In this document: one piece after another, positions 45,696 to 54,906 of the stretch | Layout: every line of letters begins with the position of its first letter | Numbering within the stretch: the first letter of the stretch is position 1 | NCBI GenBank assembly: GCA_963578605.1 | Contig: CAUZEA010000002.1 | Span: 62,001-126,000, forward strand | DNA: 64,000 nucleotides | Direction of reading: 5' to 3' | From: JAKVCB01 sp963578605 | Lineage (GTDB): Bacteria; Planctomycetota; Planctomycetia; Pirellulales; Lacipirellulaceae | The notes under the pieces: generated by a model | The model's input: only the letters and a program-made list of their open reading frames with translations | What the model was told of the DNA's origin: nothing | Database searches by the model: none | Position numbers and translations under genes: made by a program

Positions 45696-46057
45696 CGAAG
45701 ATCCGATTCGTCAGCAACCGCATTCGCTATTCGCTGCCGGGCGAGCATGAACCCGGAAAACACGCTCAAACTGAGCGTTATGACCGCCAGCGGCCAGAGC
45801 GGAATAAGTGTCGAGTTGCTCTGGGAATAGGCCTGTGGCGACGGACCGTCGGAGGTCGCTTCCGCTCGAGTCGTCAAACCGTTCTCCTGCTGCAAACGCT
45901 GGCGGGCCTGGTATTTTCGTTCGATGGTTGACTGCCGGCGACCATACTTTCCGCCCATGGCCAGCACCGCGATGGTTGCACACAGCGCGAACAAAAGCGT
46001 CCAGAACCATGGAGAATCGGTCAATACCCACCGGGAACCGACTGGAAAATTGGACAT
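45692..46057 (-). CDS. Small membrane protein of unknown function
   Basis: A 121-residue protein with two transmembrane helices (about 20-38 and 88-107) connected by a charged stretch. The ATG at 46057, after AGAGG, is chosen since the longer frame starts in the eno coding region. Gene order is eno, this gene (40 bp later) and its coupled neighbour. No family recognised. Confidence 0.6.
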   Translation of the reverse strand: MSNFPVGSRWVLTDSPWFWTLLFALCATIAVLAMGGKYGRRQSTIERKYQARQRLQQENGLTTRAEATSDGPSPQAYSQSNSTLIPLWPLAVITLSLSVFSGFMLARQRIANAVADESDLR

Positions 46058-46097
46058 GGCAGCCTCTGTGCTCTTTCGGAGGGCGTTCGGTCCGTGG

Positions 46098-47381
46098 CTA
46101 ACGCGAGGCCAGCTGGAATAACGGACCACCGTATCGTGCCTCGTCGCCAAGTTGCTCTTCAATCCGCAGAAGCTGGTTGTACTTGGCCATTCGATCGCTG
46201 CGGGACGCGCTTCCGGTCTTGATCTGACCGGTTGAAAGTGCCACAGCCAGATCGGCAATGGTGGCATCTTCGGTTTCGCCGCTGCGGTGGCTTGTCACGC
46301 TGGTGTAGCCGTTCCGCGCGGCCAGTTCCACCGCATCGATGGTCTCGGACAAGGTGCCGATTTGATTCACTTTGATGAGAATGCTGTTCGCAATTCCTTC
46401 GTCAATCCCGCGCTGAAGCCGCTCGACATTGGTAACGAACAGATCATCTCCCACCAACTGGCACCGGTCACCGAGCTTGGCGGTGAGCATCTTCCAACCT
46501 TCCCAGTCGTCTTCGTCACAGCCATCCTCGATCGAACAGATCGGATGTTTCGATAGCCAGTCCGACAGCAAATCGACCATTCCCGTGGAGTCGAGCTCTT
46601 TGCCATCAATCTTGTAGACGCCCTTTTTCGCGTCGTAAAACTCGGAGCTTGCAGCATCAATGGCAATCCAAACCTGCTCACCCGGCTTGTACCCGGCATT
46701 CTCAACCGCTTCGAGGATCACATCGAAGGCTTGGGCGTTTGCACTCAGATCGGGTGCAAAACCCCCTTCATCACCGACGGCCGTGTTCAAACCCTTATCA
46801 CTCAGAACTTTTTTGAGATGATGGAATACCTCGCAGCCACAACGAAGTGCGTCGCTAAACGTGTCGAATCCAAGCGGCATGATCATAAACTCCTGGATGT
46901 CGACCGAGTTGTCGGCATGTTCGCCACCATTGAGGATGTTCATCATGGGAGCCGGCAACAGCCGCGCATTCGATCCCCCTAAATAGCGATAGAGTGGCAA
47001 CTCGCACGAAATTGCAGCCGCACGGGCCGTGGCCAGCGAAACACCAAGAATAGCGTTCGCCCCCAGGTTCTTCTTGTTGGGGGTGCCATCGAGATCCAGC
47101 ATCTGCCGATCGATGCCAATCTGGTCCAGCGCGTTCATTCCCACCAGCTCCTCGGCAATCTTTTCATGGATATTGGCAACGGCTTGGGTGACTCCTTTTC
47201 CCAAATAGACCGATGGGTCACCGTCTCGAAGTTCCCATGCCTCGTGCTGACCGGTACTGGCTCCGCTTGGTACGGCCGCAGTGCCGATCGAGCCGTCGTC
47301 CAGCACAACATCCACCTCGACAGTAGGGTTTCCACGGCTGTCGAGAATTTGCCGTCCGAGAATATCGATGATCGTGCTCAT
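46098..47381 (-). CDS. eno: Enolase
   Basis: Glycolytic enzyme interconverting 2-phosphoglycerate and phosphoenolpyruvate. The 427-residue protein has the N-terminal LGRQILDSRGNPTVEVDV, the metal ligands in the barrel (ISIEDGCDEDDW area and VGDDLFVTN), the ILIKVNQIGTLSET signature with catalytic lysine, and SHRSGETED near residue 365. Standard length. It leads a minus-strand operon with two membrane-protein genes. Confidence 0.96.
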   Translation of the reverse strand: MSTIIDILGRQILDSRGNPTVEVDVVLDDGSIGTAAVPSGASTGQHEAWELRDGDPSVYLGKGVTQAVANIHEKIAEELVGMNALDQIGIDRQMLDLDGTPNKKNLGANAILGVSLATARAAAISCELPLYRYLGGSNARLLPAPMMNILNGGEHADNSVDIQEFMIMPLGFDTFSDALRCGCEVFHHLKKVLSDKGLNTAVGDEGGFAPDLSANAQAFDVILEAVENAGYKPGEQVWIAIDAASSEFYDAKKGVYKIDGKELDSTGMVDLLSDWLSKHPICSIEDGCDEDDWEGWKMLTAKLGDRCQLVGDDLFVTNVERLQRGIDEGIANSILIKVNQIGTLSETIDAVELAARNGYTSVTSHRSGETEDATIADLAVALSTGQIKTGSASRSDRMAKYNQLLRIEEQLGDEARYGGPLFQLASR

Positions 47382-47630
47382 AGCCGTTTACCCAGAGGGG
47401 TCTTCAAGGGCGGGAGGAAGGATTCGCTGCCATTGTAGACCCGATCATGTCGTTGTCGAGCGGTCCATCCAAAGACAACCCGACCGACCACATACTTTCG
47501 ACCCATGCCTGATCAAGCCCCGCGCCAACGGTTGAGCCGGCTATCTTGATCTGCCAGTTGGCAACCAAGCTAGCGGTTTTGCAGGGAGCGACAACCTGGA
47601 TCCCACAGAGAATGGCCAACTCCATCAGGA

Positions 47631-48536
47631 TCAGGCTGTGTGCGGCAGCCCATGTGTGCGGCAACCCACAAGTGTCGCAACCGTGATCAGCACAACGAGG
47701 CTCAAGGCCGCGGGTTCCGGGACGGCAGCCGAGTCGCCACTGCCAGGGAGGGTGCTGCCAAAATTGTTCTTCCACAGCAGGTAGTCCGCCTGGTCAATGC
47801 CGCCACTGCCGTCGCCGTTGCCGCTGAGGGCCGATTCGTCGGCTTCACCCAGGTTGTCACGCCAGACCACGTAATCGGCGGCGTCGACCACGTCGTTGCC
47901 GTTGTAGTCCCCGGCCAGGCTCGAGGGTTCGGAGATAACACGAATGTTGTCGACGTAAATGTCAGCATCGATAATGGCCCCCCGAATATCCACGGCCCCA
48001 TTGTGGAGAACTCGAAATTCCTCCACATCAGCCAGCGCGGCATGGATATCGGTACCACCGGCAGAAACAAAATCTGCAGCGGTTGCGCCGAAACTGACCG
48101 AATGCCAGCTGTTGTCGCCAGGAATTGTCACAGCTGGGGTCACGAAGACTTCGCCCGTTCCAAAACTTTGGACTCCACCCGGCCCACCAATACCTAACCG
48201 AATGGAGAGATCCATCGTTTCGGGGTTGTATAGGTCCATCGCAATGGCACTGACTCCACTGGCGGTCCAATCACCCTTCCATTGTGATCGGTTGTAGGTG
48301 ATTAAACGCGAACCTGGGCCTCCCCCTCCTTGGGCCGATACATGCAGTGCATAATCCCCTGGCCCGCCGGGACCGCTGTCAGCATCATTCGTTGGCGATA
48401 CCCCACTCCAACCGAGCGTCGTACCGCCCTGAAAATCATCAACCCAATTTGGCGTGATCGCCCCGACTGGACTGGCAAAAATCACAGTTGCCAGGAAAAA
48501 CAAGGCCGGGTTCCGCAGGTGTACATGCTGTGCCAT
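47631..48536 (-). CDS. Exported PEP-CTERM protein with dockerin-like EF-hand region
   Basis: A 301-residue surface or exopolysaccharide-associated protein. A signal peptide covers about 1-27. Residues about 28-205 look like a carbohydrate-binding/beta-sandwich domain. Then a dockerin-type repeat, GDYNGNDVVDAADYVVWRDN and a second copy with GNGDGSGGIDQADYLLW, gives two EF-hand-like calcium sites. The C-terminal PEP-CTERM anchor (VPEPAALSLVVLITVATLV) is followed by CRTHGLPHTA, where the usual arginine cluster is only weakly present. Short direct repeats (tgtgtgcggca) sit in the last codons. The upstream start at 48602 is rejected in favour of ATG 48536. Confidence 0.8.
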   Translation of the reverse strand: MAQHVHLRNPALFFLATVIFASPVGAITPNWVDDFQGGTTLGWSGVSPTNDADSGPGGPGDYALHVSAQGGGGPGSRLITYNRSQWKGDWTASGVSAIAMDLYNPETMDLSIRLGIGGPGGVQSFGTGEVFVTPAVTIPGDNSWHSVSFGATAADFVSAGGTDIHAALADVEEFRVLHNGAVDIRGAIIDADIYVDNIRVISEPSSLAGDYNGNDVVDAADYVVWRDNLGEADESALSGNGDGSGGIDQADYLLWKNNFGSTLPGSGDSAAVPEPAALSLVVLITVATLVGCRTHGLPHTA

Positions 48537-48904
48537 AAGTTCGCTGTTCTTCAAAATTGTTCGATGTGCTTGTCTCGTATACCCGTCCACTACGACTATC
48601 AAAGCTAGTCCTGACCGCGTTCGAAACCGTAGGCTGACAACCTATAGAACAGCCGCCAATGATGGGAACCCGTTGCGTAGATCGGTAAAAGACAACCACT
48701 TCAGATCTATTGTACTTGAATATGTTGCCCAGTACACATCCGGCTGTTACACAATTTTTCACTTTCAGACGTGCCTGGTTTACCAGTCGCCGCAGGTTCC
48801 CGTAATTGAAAATCACTCGCTGTCGAGATATTGCAGACGGTGACGGAGGGCCTGGCCGCCACGTGAACTTCTGACCCATCGCTAACCGCCAGGCTGAGCT
48901 GATT

Positions 48905-51900
48905 TCAAGTCGATAATGTCTGGCGGACCCGCTCAAGCCATGGGTCGGTAGGCACTCCGTAAGGCCGGAACTTCTCGGTCGTGCCGAGTTCATCAGAATA
49001 AAACAGCCCACGGTGTGTGACCAGATTTGTCGCTGCAGGCGAGTCGATCAAGTTACTGGAATCGGCCGCACTCATCTGGAAGACCACTCGCATTTCAAAT
49101 TCGCGCAAGGTCATGCGATCGAACAACCGCGCCACATTGTTATAGGAGTCACACCAGATCAAGGTATGGATGCCAAAGGCTGGACCGTTGCGGAGGATCT
49201 CGGCAAGTTGTTTGTCGGGGGCTGGTGGCTTGTCGCGGTCGGTCGAAAAGCTGAAATCGTCCTCCTTGCGCCTGAGTTCCCGAAAACGCCCTGCGTTGTG
49301 GATGACCAAAAATAGTGGCGGCTGCTCCTCGCTCAAACTTTCCCGACGCTCTAATTCGTCCTTGACTGCATTGAGGGACCCTGTTCCATCGCGCAGACCA
49401 ACGAGCTGCGCTGGAACCGGAAGTGCCTGAACCACTTTTTGCCACATTCCGACTTCTGGTGATTCGGGTCGGGTTCCATCCAAAATCACAAACCGGCTAT
49501 GCAGCGGAAGCCCGCTTTGACTTTCTTGATCGTCTCCTACTTGCTGTCGGTCACCATCAGGGTCCGCAGTCTCCACCTTGCCTTGCACCGCCAGGCTAAC
49601 CACTGCCGACGTCAACACTCCCAGCGCTGCCTCCTCACGATGTCCAACGACCAGCAAATTACTTCCTGCATGCCGCGCGAATGTCGCGGACGTCGGATCC
49701 TTGATCGCGACCGCGGCACCCAACCAGGCTTTTTGCACAAGCAGTGGGGGACCACCTGGAGGAGCATCGAGTAGGTCACAAAGCAATTCGTTGTCGGCGG
49801 GATCGGCCGGGGTATTACCCTCGAATACAATTGGCGGAATCATCGACTGGCCAAGTTGCTCTTGCAATTCTGTAACCTCAGCAAGGCGATCGAGCCGTTG
49901 CTGTTCACCAAGCCACACCACCTGGAAGGGATGGTTTCCCGTCACGAGGCCATTCTGATCGTTGTAGATTGCCTCGCCAGGACGGCTCAGGTATCGAGCT
50001 GCCACATTTCTGTCGTCGTTGAGGATGAGATGGGCGTCGGCCTCGCTGCACTGTAAGGCAATCCGCACAGCCATTTGTCCCATCGTGCTGCGGGCTAAGG
50101 AATAGGCACCACTGAGCGTCTGAGACCCCAGCAGGACGTGCATTCCAAATGCCCGCCCCTGGCGAACCAGGCGATCTAACAACAGGGCAGCTTCCTGTGA
50201 GAGCCTATCGTCCTCGACAAACAACTCTTGAAACTCGTCGACAATTAACAGCACGCGGGGCATTGCCTGATCGGGACACGCGGCACGAAAACTGGACAGA
50301 TCTTGTGCACCAGCCGAACGATATAAATCGCCACGGCGGCGCAGCTCCAGATCAAGCCGCTCCAGAACGCTCAACCCAAATTCCCTTTCACTTTCAATAG
50401 CAATCACCCTGGCGTGGGGCAACTGCCCCGTTGCATAAGCTTTGAATTCCACTCCCTTTTTGAAGTCAATCAAGTAGAGTTCCACTTCGTTGGGCGAGTA
50501 GTGCAATGCCGCGTTCGTGATCAACGCATGTAAAAAGGTCGACTTCCCCGAACCGGTCTTACCGCAAATCAAGACATGCTGAGAAGTGCCTTTGCCCAGG
50601 CGAACTGATTGCAGTCGTGTTGCACCAGCACGCCCGACCGGCACCACAAATTCGGAACTGCAATCGTGATGCCAGCGCTGATTCTCCGCGGGGGCAACGA
50701 CATCAAATGGAACTTCCACTCGAATCGCATGTTTGGCAGCCTGACCTGCTGCCCGCACAACTTCCACAAACTTTTCCCTGGGCGGCAGCGGATCAATCGT
50801 TAACTGCAATTTCTCCAGTGCCGGATAGAGCCACCGAAACCGCTGCTGCTCACCCTGCCACTGGAGATGTACGGCATTGGCCAGCAGGTCCTTCCGGGGA
50901 AAATCGTTTGGCAGTTGTTGGTTACCATCAATTCCCACCAAGGTGTAGACACCGCATCTCGGGCCGCTGGTGGCGATGCTGACAAGACGGCGGGCAGACT
51001 CTTCCGTGAAATTGGCTGGAAAATTCGCGGCGACCAGAACCTGGAACGGTTCAGCGACTTCATCCGCCTGCAGATTGTAGTCGTGAATCGTGGCGAACTC
51101 GTTACGCAAGTATTTTTGCAGAATCGTTTCCATGTGTGATGTGAGCCGTATTAGTTGATCACTGATCTGCTTGGTCTCGGTCCAGATTCGACTCGCAATC
51201 AGGCGTTCGTCAAAATCGGCCAGGTGCATGAACGACGAAAAATGCTCGCCCAGGCCAACGGGATCGAGAATGGTGAAGCGAATCTTGCCTGCTGGCATAC
51301 CGGTCAACATTCGTAGCATTACGAGCTGCAGGAGATCGATTGCGTGTTGCCGACCTGGACCCTCGGCTTCGATCACCATGACAGGATGCTGCTCGAGAGC
51401 CATCAACGCTGGCAGGTGAAAGACGGGGTTTGGAGGCATGAGCCTTGGGTCGGTTGGCTGACCATTCTTGATATGTGCCAGCGGAAGCTCGATTTCGCCA
51501 AACCGAATGGCTTCGGGTGGCGTTTCGGGCATGGTCCAAGAATCAAACCTGGTGTTCGCCCAGGTGGGAAAGAAACGTTGGCAAGTGGCCTCCATCTCCC
51601 GCCACGATCCGCCAATGCGGTCAAGCCCGGCAAACCAGCGTTCCTCCACCGCTTGCCATGTCGTGCGATTCTCGCACTCCAGGTCTTCACGTTGCCGATC
51701 GAATTGCTCCTGGTTCGTACGGTGCGCCACGTCGCGTTTTCCTGAGATCGTGGCCAGGGTTTCCTGGTACTTTTGTTCGGTCAAGGCAACTTGATTTTGC
51801 AAGGTGCTGCGCAGCTTAACCAGGCGGGCAGGATAAAGTTCGTTTGCCTGGCCAAGTTCCACTGTTTTCCATTGATCCTTGCCGACTGTCTTTGTCGCAA

Positions 51901-52897
51901 GCCGGTGGTCCGCATCGGCGAGCTCCGCATCTCTTAACTTGACCATCGCCTCGGACTCACGTGCTCCACGTGCCCGGGCAGCCATTTCGGCAACTTGAAT
52001 CGCATGCCGGGCATCGCTCAGAGATTGCTGAACGAGGGCAAACTGGGTGATCGCCATCTGCCTGGCACGTGGGTAGAGCAGCGCCAGGAACAAGATTCCG
52101 CCAACTAACGCAATGCTACCGCCGAGAACAACAACCCACATAGGATCGCTGCTACGCCCGATCAGCCAACCTACCAGTGCCCCAACGGCAATGAAGAGTC
52201 CAAGGATCGCGGCCGGATGCCAGCTCTCGAACAAACGAGGAACTTTCTGTCGATAGAGTGCCATAGTTATCTCACGCGACGCCGTTACCCGTTCCATCAC
52301 TCGCCGAACGGCTAATTCGACATCGGCGTCGCCCGCTGAAGGAGATGCGGGCCCGGGGGGCTGGGCTCCGTTAACGGCCGTTTGCGCAAGACCCGGTGGC
52401 CGAACCCGACGATTCCGCATGATAGTGGCTGCGTCCCGCTCCAGTATTTTCAGTTCCGATGTGCTTCGTCTCAAACGTCTGGCCGCCTGTTGGAATCGCT
52501 CGCGGGGCCCACCCTTGGACACCTCAAACATGGTCAATGCCTGCCAGGCCGATTCTTGTTTTTCTTTTTGGGCGGTTTCGGTTTCTTGGGAGTGCTCTAA
52601 TTCGACTTCCGAGCGAATCCCCTTGTATTCATGTTGGGTGGCCTGGAGTTCTTCCTGGTACGCCTCTTCGGCAGTGGTTCGTTGTCGATCATGCTCGGTT
52701 TCGGCCACAGCCCGTGCTGCCTCCCACTGTGCGTCGATCTGCTCCCGCTCGGCAGAAAACTTCTGCCGGACTTCAGCCAAACCCTGATCCAAAGCATCCC
52801 GCAGGAGCGTTTCCTCCGCGGCGCGCTCGTCAGCCAATCGCTGCAAATCCCGCATCAACTCTAACTGGCGAATGGTGGAAAGAGGTTCGCGAGACAT
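48905..52897 (-). CDS. FtsK/SpoIIIE-type membrane ATPase, EccC/EssC-like with coiled-coil N-terminus
   Basis: A 1330-residue protein. Residues 1-220 are long charged helices (coiled coil), then two transmembrane helices (229-247, 254-275), and another coiled stretch (280-420). Three ATPase-like modules follow. The first (about 500-690) is degenerate, with EAEGPGRQ in place of a Walker A. The second (about 745-1010) is canonical: GKTGSGKST (779-787) and LLIVDEFQEL (Walker B). The third (about 1115-1330) is degenerate, with VVGHREEAALG. This three-domain layout is the one of type VII secretion motors, but with a coiled-coil in place of FHA or ESX N-termini. It follows the WxD small protein gene by 19 bp. 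Confidence 0.85.
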   Translation of the reverse strand: MSREPLSTIRQLELMRDLQRLADERAAEETLLRDALDQGLAEVRQKFSAEREQIDAQWEAARAVAETEHDRQRTTAEEAYQEELQATQHEYKGIRSEVELEHSQETETAQKEKQESAWQALTMFEVSKGGPRERFQQAARRLRRSTSELKILERDAATIMRNRRVRPPGLAQTAVNGAQPPGPASPSAGDADVELAVRRVMERVTASREITMALYRQKVPRLFESWHPAAILGLFIAVGALVGWLIGRSSDPMWVVVLGGSIALVGGILFLALLYPRARQMAITQFALVQQSLSDARHAIQVAEMAARARGARESEAMVKLRDAELADADHRLATKTVGKDQWKTVELGQANELYPARLVKLRSTLQNQVALTEQKYQETLATISGKRDVAHRTNQEQFDRQREDLECENRTTWQAVEERWFAGLDRIGGSWREMEATCQRFFPTWANTRFDSWTMPETPPEAIRFGEIELPLAHIKNGQPTDPRLMPPNPVFHLPALMALEQHPVMVIEAEGPGRQHAIDLLQLVMLRMLTGMPAGKIRFTILDPVGLGEHFSSFMHLADFDERLIASRIWTETKQISDQLIRLTSHMETILQKYLRNEFATIHDYNLQADEVAEPFQVLVAANFPANFTEESARRLVSIATSGPRCGVYTLVGIDGNQQLPNDFPRKDLLANAVHLQWQGEQQRFRWLYPALEKLQLTIDPLPPREKFVEVVRAAGQAAKHAIRVEVPFDVVAPAENQRWHHDCSSEFVVPVGRAGATRLQSVRLGKGTSQHVLICGKTGSGKSTFLHALITNAALHYSPNEVELYLIDFKKGVEFKAYATGQLPHARVIAIESEREFGLSVLERLDLELRRRGDLYRSAGAQDLSSFRAACPDQAMPRVLLIVDEFQELFVEDDRLSQEAALLLDRLVRQGRAFGMHVLLGSQTLSGAYSLARSTMGQMAVRIALQCSEADAHLILNDDRNVAARYLSRPGEAIYNDQNGLVTGNHPFQVVWLGEQQRLDRLAEVTELQEQLGQSMIPPIVFEGNTPADPADNELLCDLLDAPPGGPPLLVQKAWLGAAVAIKDPTSATFARHAGSNLLVVGHREEAALGVLTSAVVSLAVQGKVETADPDGDRQQVGDDQESQSGLPLHSRFVILDGTRPESPEVGMWQKVVQALPVPAQLVGLRDGTGSLNAVKDELERRESLSEEQPPLFLVIHNAGRFRELRRKEDDFSFSTDRDKPPAPDKQLAEILRNGPAFGIHTLIWCDSYNNVARLFDRMTLREFEMRVVFQMSAADSSNLIDSPAATNLVTHRGLFYSDELGTTEKFRPYGVPTDPWLERVRQTLST

Positions 52898-52916
52898 CGG
52901 CCTGGTCTGTTGGGGG

Positions 52917-53141
52917 CTACTGCTCAAGATCGCGCTGCACCTCATTCAGCAACAGCTGCATACGAGAAATGGCATCCAGAGAAAGTTTGATTTCGGGAAC
53001 AAGCGGTTCCAAATATTGCTCTCGAAACCTTTCACTCACCACATCATTCCATTGATCCGCAGCTTCCTCCCATGTCTCCTGGACAAGCTCCAGGCCCTTG
53101 CGGATTTGAGTGGAACCGGTATGAAGGTCGGGGTTTCGCAT
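52917..53141 (-). CDS. Small helical protein with WxDx5F signature (WXG100-like)
   Basis: A 74-residue protein, predicted almost wholly helical. Its central sequence WNDVVSERFREQY has tryptophan, aspartate two residues later and phenylalanine eight residues after the Trp, like the small protein at 53871-54143. The length, helix-turn-helix design and position between a coiled-coil gene and an FtsK-type ATPase gene suggest a WXG100-like substrate or component. The Trp-x-Gly itself is not conserved (Trp-Asn-Asp). No other start is available upstream in frame. Confidence 0.65.
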   Translation of the reverse strand: MRNPDLHTGSTQIRKGLELVQETWEEAADQWNDVVSERFREQYLEPLVPEIKLSLDAISRMQLLLNEVQRDLEQ

Positions 53142-53185
53142 CGAATATTTGCTGGGGATCGGGGTGAAATGGAACAGGAGCGGAG

Positions 53186-53749
53186 CTAAGTGGCTGGCGG
53201 CTTCTCTTCGGGTGGCTGGAATAACTCTTCGATTAAACCCGCGCTGTCGCCAGGACCTGCTGCCCCCGAACCGATGGCCTGATATTCTTCCAATCGACGA
53301 ATGAGTTTGGCAAGCACGCTCACTGCCTGAGGAACATCCACCTCGACCGTCTGGCGAAGGTGACTGATCCGCCCTTCAAAAGTGAATTGTTCCTTGCGCA
53401 CCTCACGAACCCAATGCTTGAGTCGTTCTGTTTTCTCCTGACAATATGCCAAACGTGCCCGAGCACGGTTCACCTGATCCCGCTCCTCGTGACATGAAGG
53501 ACGTTCGTCAGCAACAGGAAACATCAAACAGCGGTGGAGTGCTGCCTGCGACTCGGCGAGTTCTTCATGGGCTTGGTGCATTTGCGCTCTCCAGTGACGG
53601 GGGCGATCGTGCTCTATCCAGTCGATCACGCGTCGAATCTCATTCTCCAAGACCGTTGTTGCCTGCTCGACCGCATCGCTGAACCTCAGCAGCGCAAGCC
53701 GCATACTTTCAATCGCTGCGACAGACTGGACGTTGGCAGATGCGGACAT
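53186..53749 (-). CDS. Coiled-coil protein of the ATPase cluster
   Basis: A 187-residue helical protein. From about 5 to 165 it is alpha-helical with heptad-like leucine and charged residues, with a WIEH-RPRHW segment near residue 44. The tail (about 170-187) is proline-rich and disordered. No known domain was recognised. It lies between the two WxD small proteins and may be their partner or scaffold. The ATG at 53749 is chosen, though no good Shine-Dalgarno is visible. Confidence 0.6.
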   Translation of the reverse strand: MSASANVQSVAAIESMRLALLRFSDAVEQATTVLENEIRRVIDWIEHDRPRHWRAQMHQAHEELAESQAALHRCLMFPVADERPSCHEERDQVNRARARLAYCQEKTERLKHWVREVRKEQFTFEGRISHLRQTVEVDVPQAVSVLAKLIRRLEEYQAIGSGAAGPGDSAGLIEELFQPPEEKPPAT

Positions 53750-53870
53750 GAAAAAAACCCGGAGACTTGTCCCTCTTGAATAAATTGGATTGCCAACCGC
53801 CTGACTGCCCACAACACCTGTCACAGCGATGTGGTCAATCTGGCCAATACCACGCAGTCGTTACCTGTTT

Positions 53871-54143
53871 CTACCGTTGTTGCAAGTACTCTTCGATTCG
53901 GTCCGCTTTGCGGAGCAGGAAGGGGGCATGTTCGTTGGTCGCCTCGATGTATCGGGCAATCACCTTCATGTGCTGTTCAAAATCCTCGGTAAACTTTTTG
54001 TGCTCCTGGTCGCGCCAAGTGACACTCAGAGAATTGAGCTGTGCTACCAGGGACGACAGCTGCTCCTCCAACTCCTCGTTGAATTTCTTCAAGTTTTGCG
54101 CAAATCGCCGCAATTCAACAGGGTCAACGATAGCCTGCGACAT
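53871..54143 (-). CDS. WXG100-like helical-hairpin protein
   Basis: A 90-residue protein: two helices (about 8-42 and 50-88) separated by a short turn carrying SVTWRDQEHKKFTEDF. The tryptophan at the turn, the aspartate two positions later and the phenylalanine at Trp+8 resemble WXG100 proteins (ESAT-6/CFP-10) except that glycine is replaced. Exported WXG100 proteins form helical-hairpin dimers and pass through an EccC-type ATPase. The gene is first in the minus-strand cluster. A CGGAG before the ATG at 54143 supports this start; the longer frame to 54272 is not needed. Confidence 0.75.
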   Translation of the reverse strand: MSQAIVDPVELRRFAQNLKKFNEELEEQLSSLVAQLNSLSVTWRDQEHKKFTEDFEQHMKVIARYIEATNEHAPFLLRKADRIEEYLQQR

Positions 54144-54557
54144 GGTTCGTGCTCCGATGCCGACCGCGGTCGGCCACTTGAGATTGGAGGTTTCACTGAA
54201 AAACAGGGGAAATCTGCTTGTACACGTCGGGCAAGGCAGTCCCCCGACAATTATAAAACGCTGTGGGCACAACGGAAAGGTTTTGCCCCCGGGTGACCTG
54301 AGGTCAAAATGGAGAATTCCAGGGCAAGGCCCGTTTACGACCCCCCGCAGCCCGCTGGCCCGGGAATAAAAGACCTCTCGTCGGACAAACCGCGCTAACC
54401 GGCGCGAGCGGAAAAATCGGAACTAAACCAATCCGCTGCAAAAATCGGCGCTATGCCTGAGCGACACTTTTCTCTAGAATGTGGGAGATTAGCGGTCACG
54501 AATGCCTGACCGCACGTTTGACTCACACCCTAGAAATCTGGTTGGAGGATCCTAGCT
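54144..54557. other. Divergent region upstream of the WXG100-like cluster
   Basis: About 410 bp, no supported gene. On the minus strand a perfect TATAAT (54250-54255) lies about 105 bp upstream of the WXG100-like start, with only a weak -35 (TTTCCG at 54273-54278, 17 bp spacer). This is the best promoter candidate for the cluster. Confidence 0.4.
54250..54278 (-). promoter_or_regulatory. Candidate promoter of the WXG100-like/ATPase cluster
   Basis: Minus-strand -10 TATAAT (54250-54255) is exact; -35 TTTCCG (54273-54278) is poor. A regulator could compensate. Confidence 0.35.
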
Positions 54558-54752
54558 TTGTTGACCGAGCAAGAGGTATCGCGTAGCTGGAGTCATATTT
54601 TTCGATCCAAAGATTTTAGCGACGAAACGTTCGAACATGCCGAAACTTTGATTAACGAACTCCGTCTTGAAAGTCCTTTACGGCATCGGCTGACGCGAGA
54701 ACTCGGGGAACTGCGGACCATCCACGGGAAGGTCGCTAGCACAAATAGTTAA
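54558..54752 (+). CDS. Small hypothetical protein divergent from the ATPase cluster
   Basis: A 64-residue charged helical protein starting at a TTG, preceded by GGAGGAT at a good distance. No family recognised; no tryptophan-turn motif. It faces away from the WXG100-like cluster and may be regulated with it, or be unrelated. Confidence 0.4.
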   Translation: MLTEQEVSRSWSHIFRSKDFSDETFEHAETLINELRLESPLRHRLTRELGELRTIHGKVASTNS

Positions 54753-54906
54753 GCTCTGCCGCATAAGTCAGGGCGACTCGTGAACCTCAGGTCCTGGACG
54801 ATGGCCGGGTTTCTTTCAGAAATTTACTTCGGTCAGGCCCCGTTCAACTGGAAGCTGGCTAATTCACACCTGGAATCGGCCGCGATATGATCTAGTGGCC
54901 CGTCTC

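Noticed and set aside
47404..47775. Minus-strand frame of 123 codons between the PEP-CTERM gene and eno
   Set aside because: It overlaps the end of the PEP-CTERM gene in another frame and has no family features.
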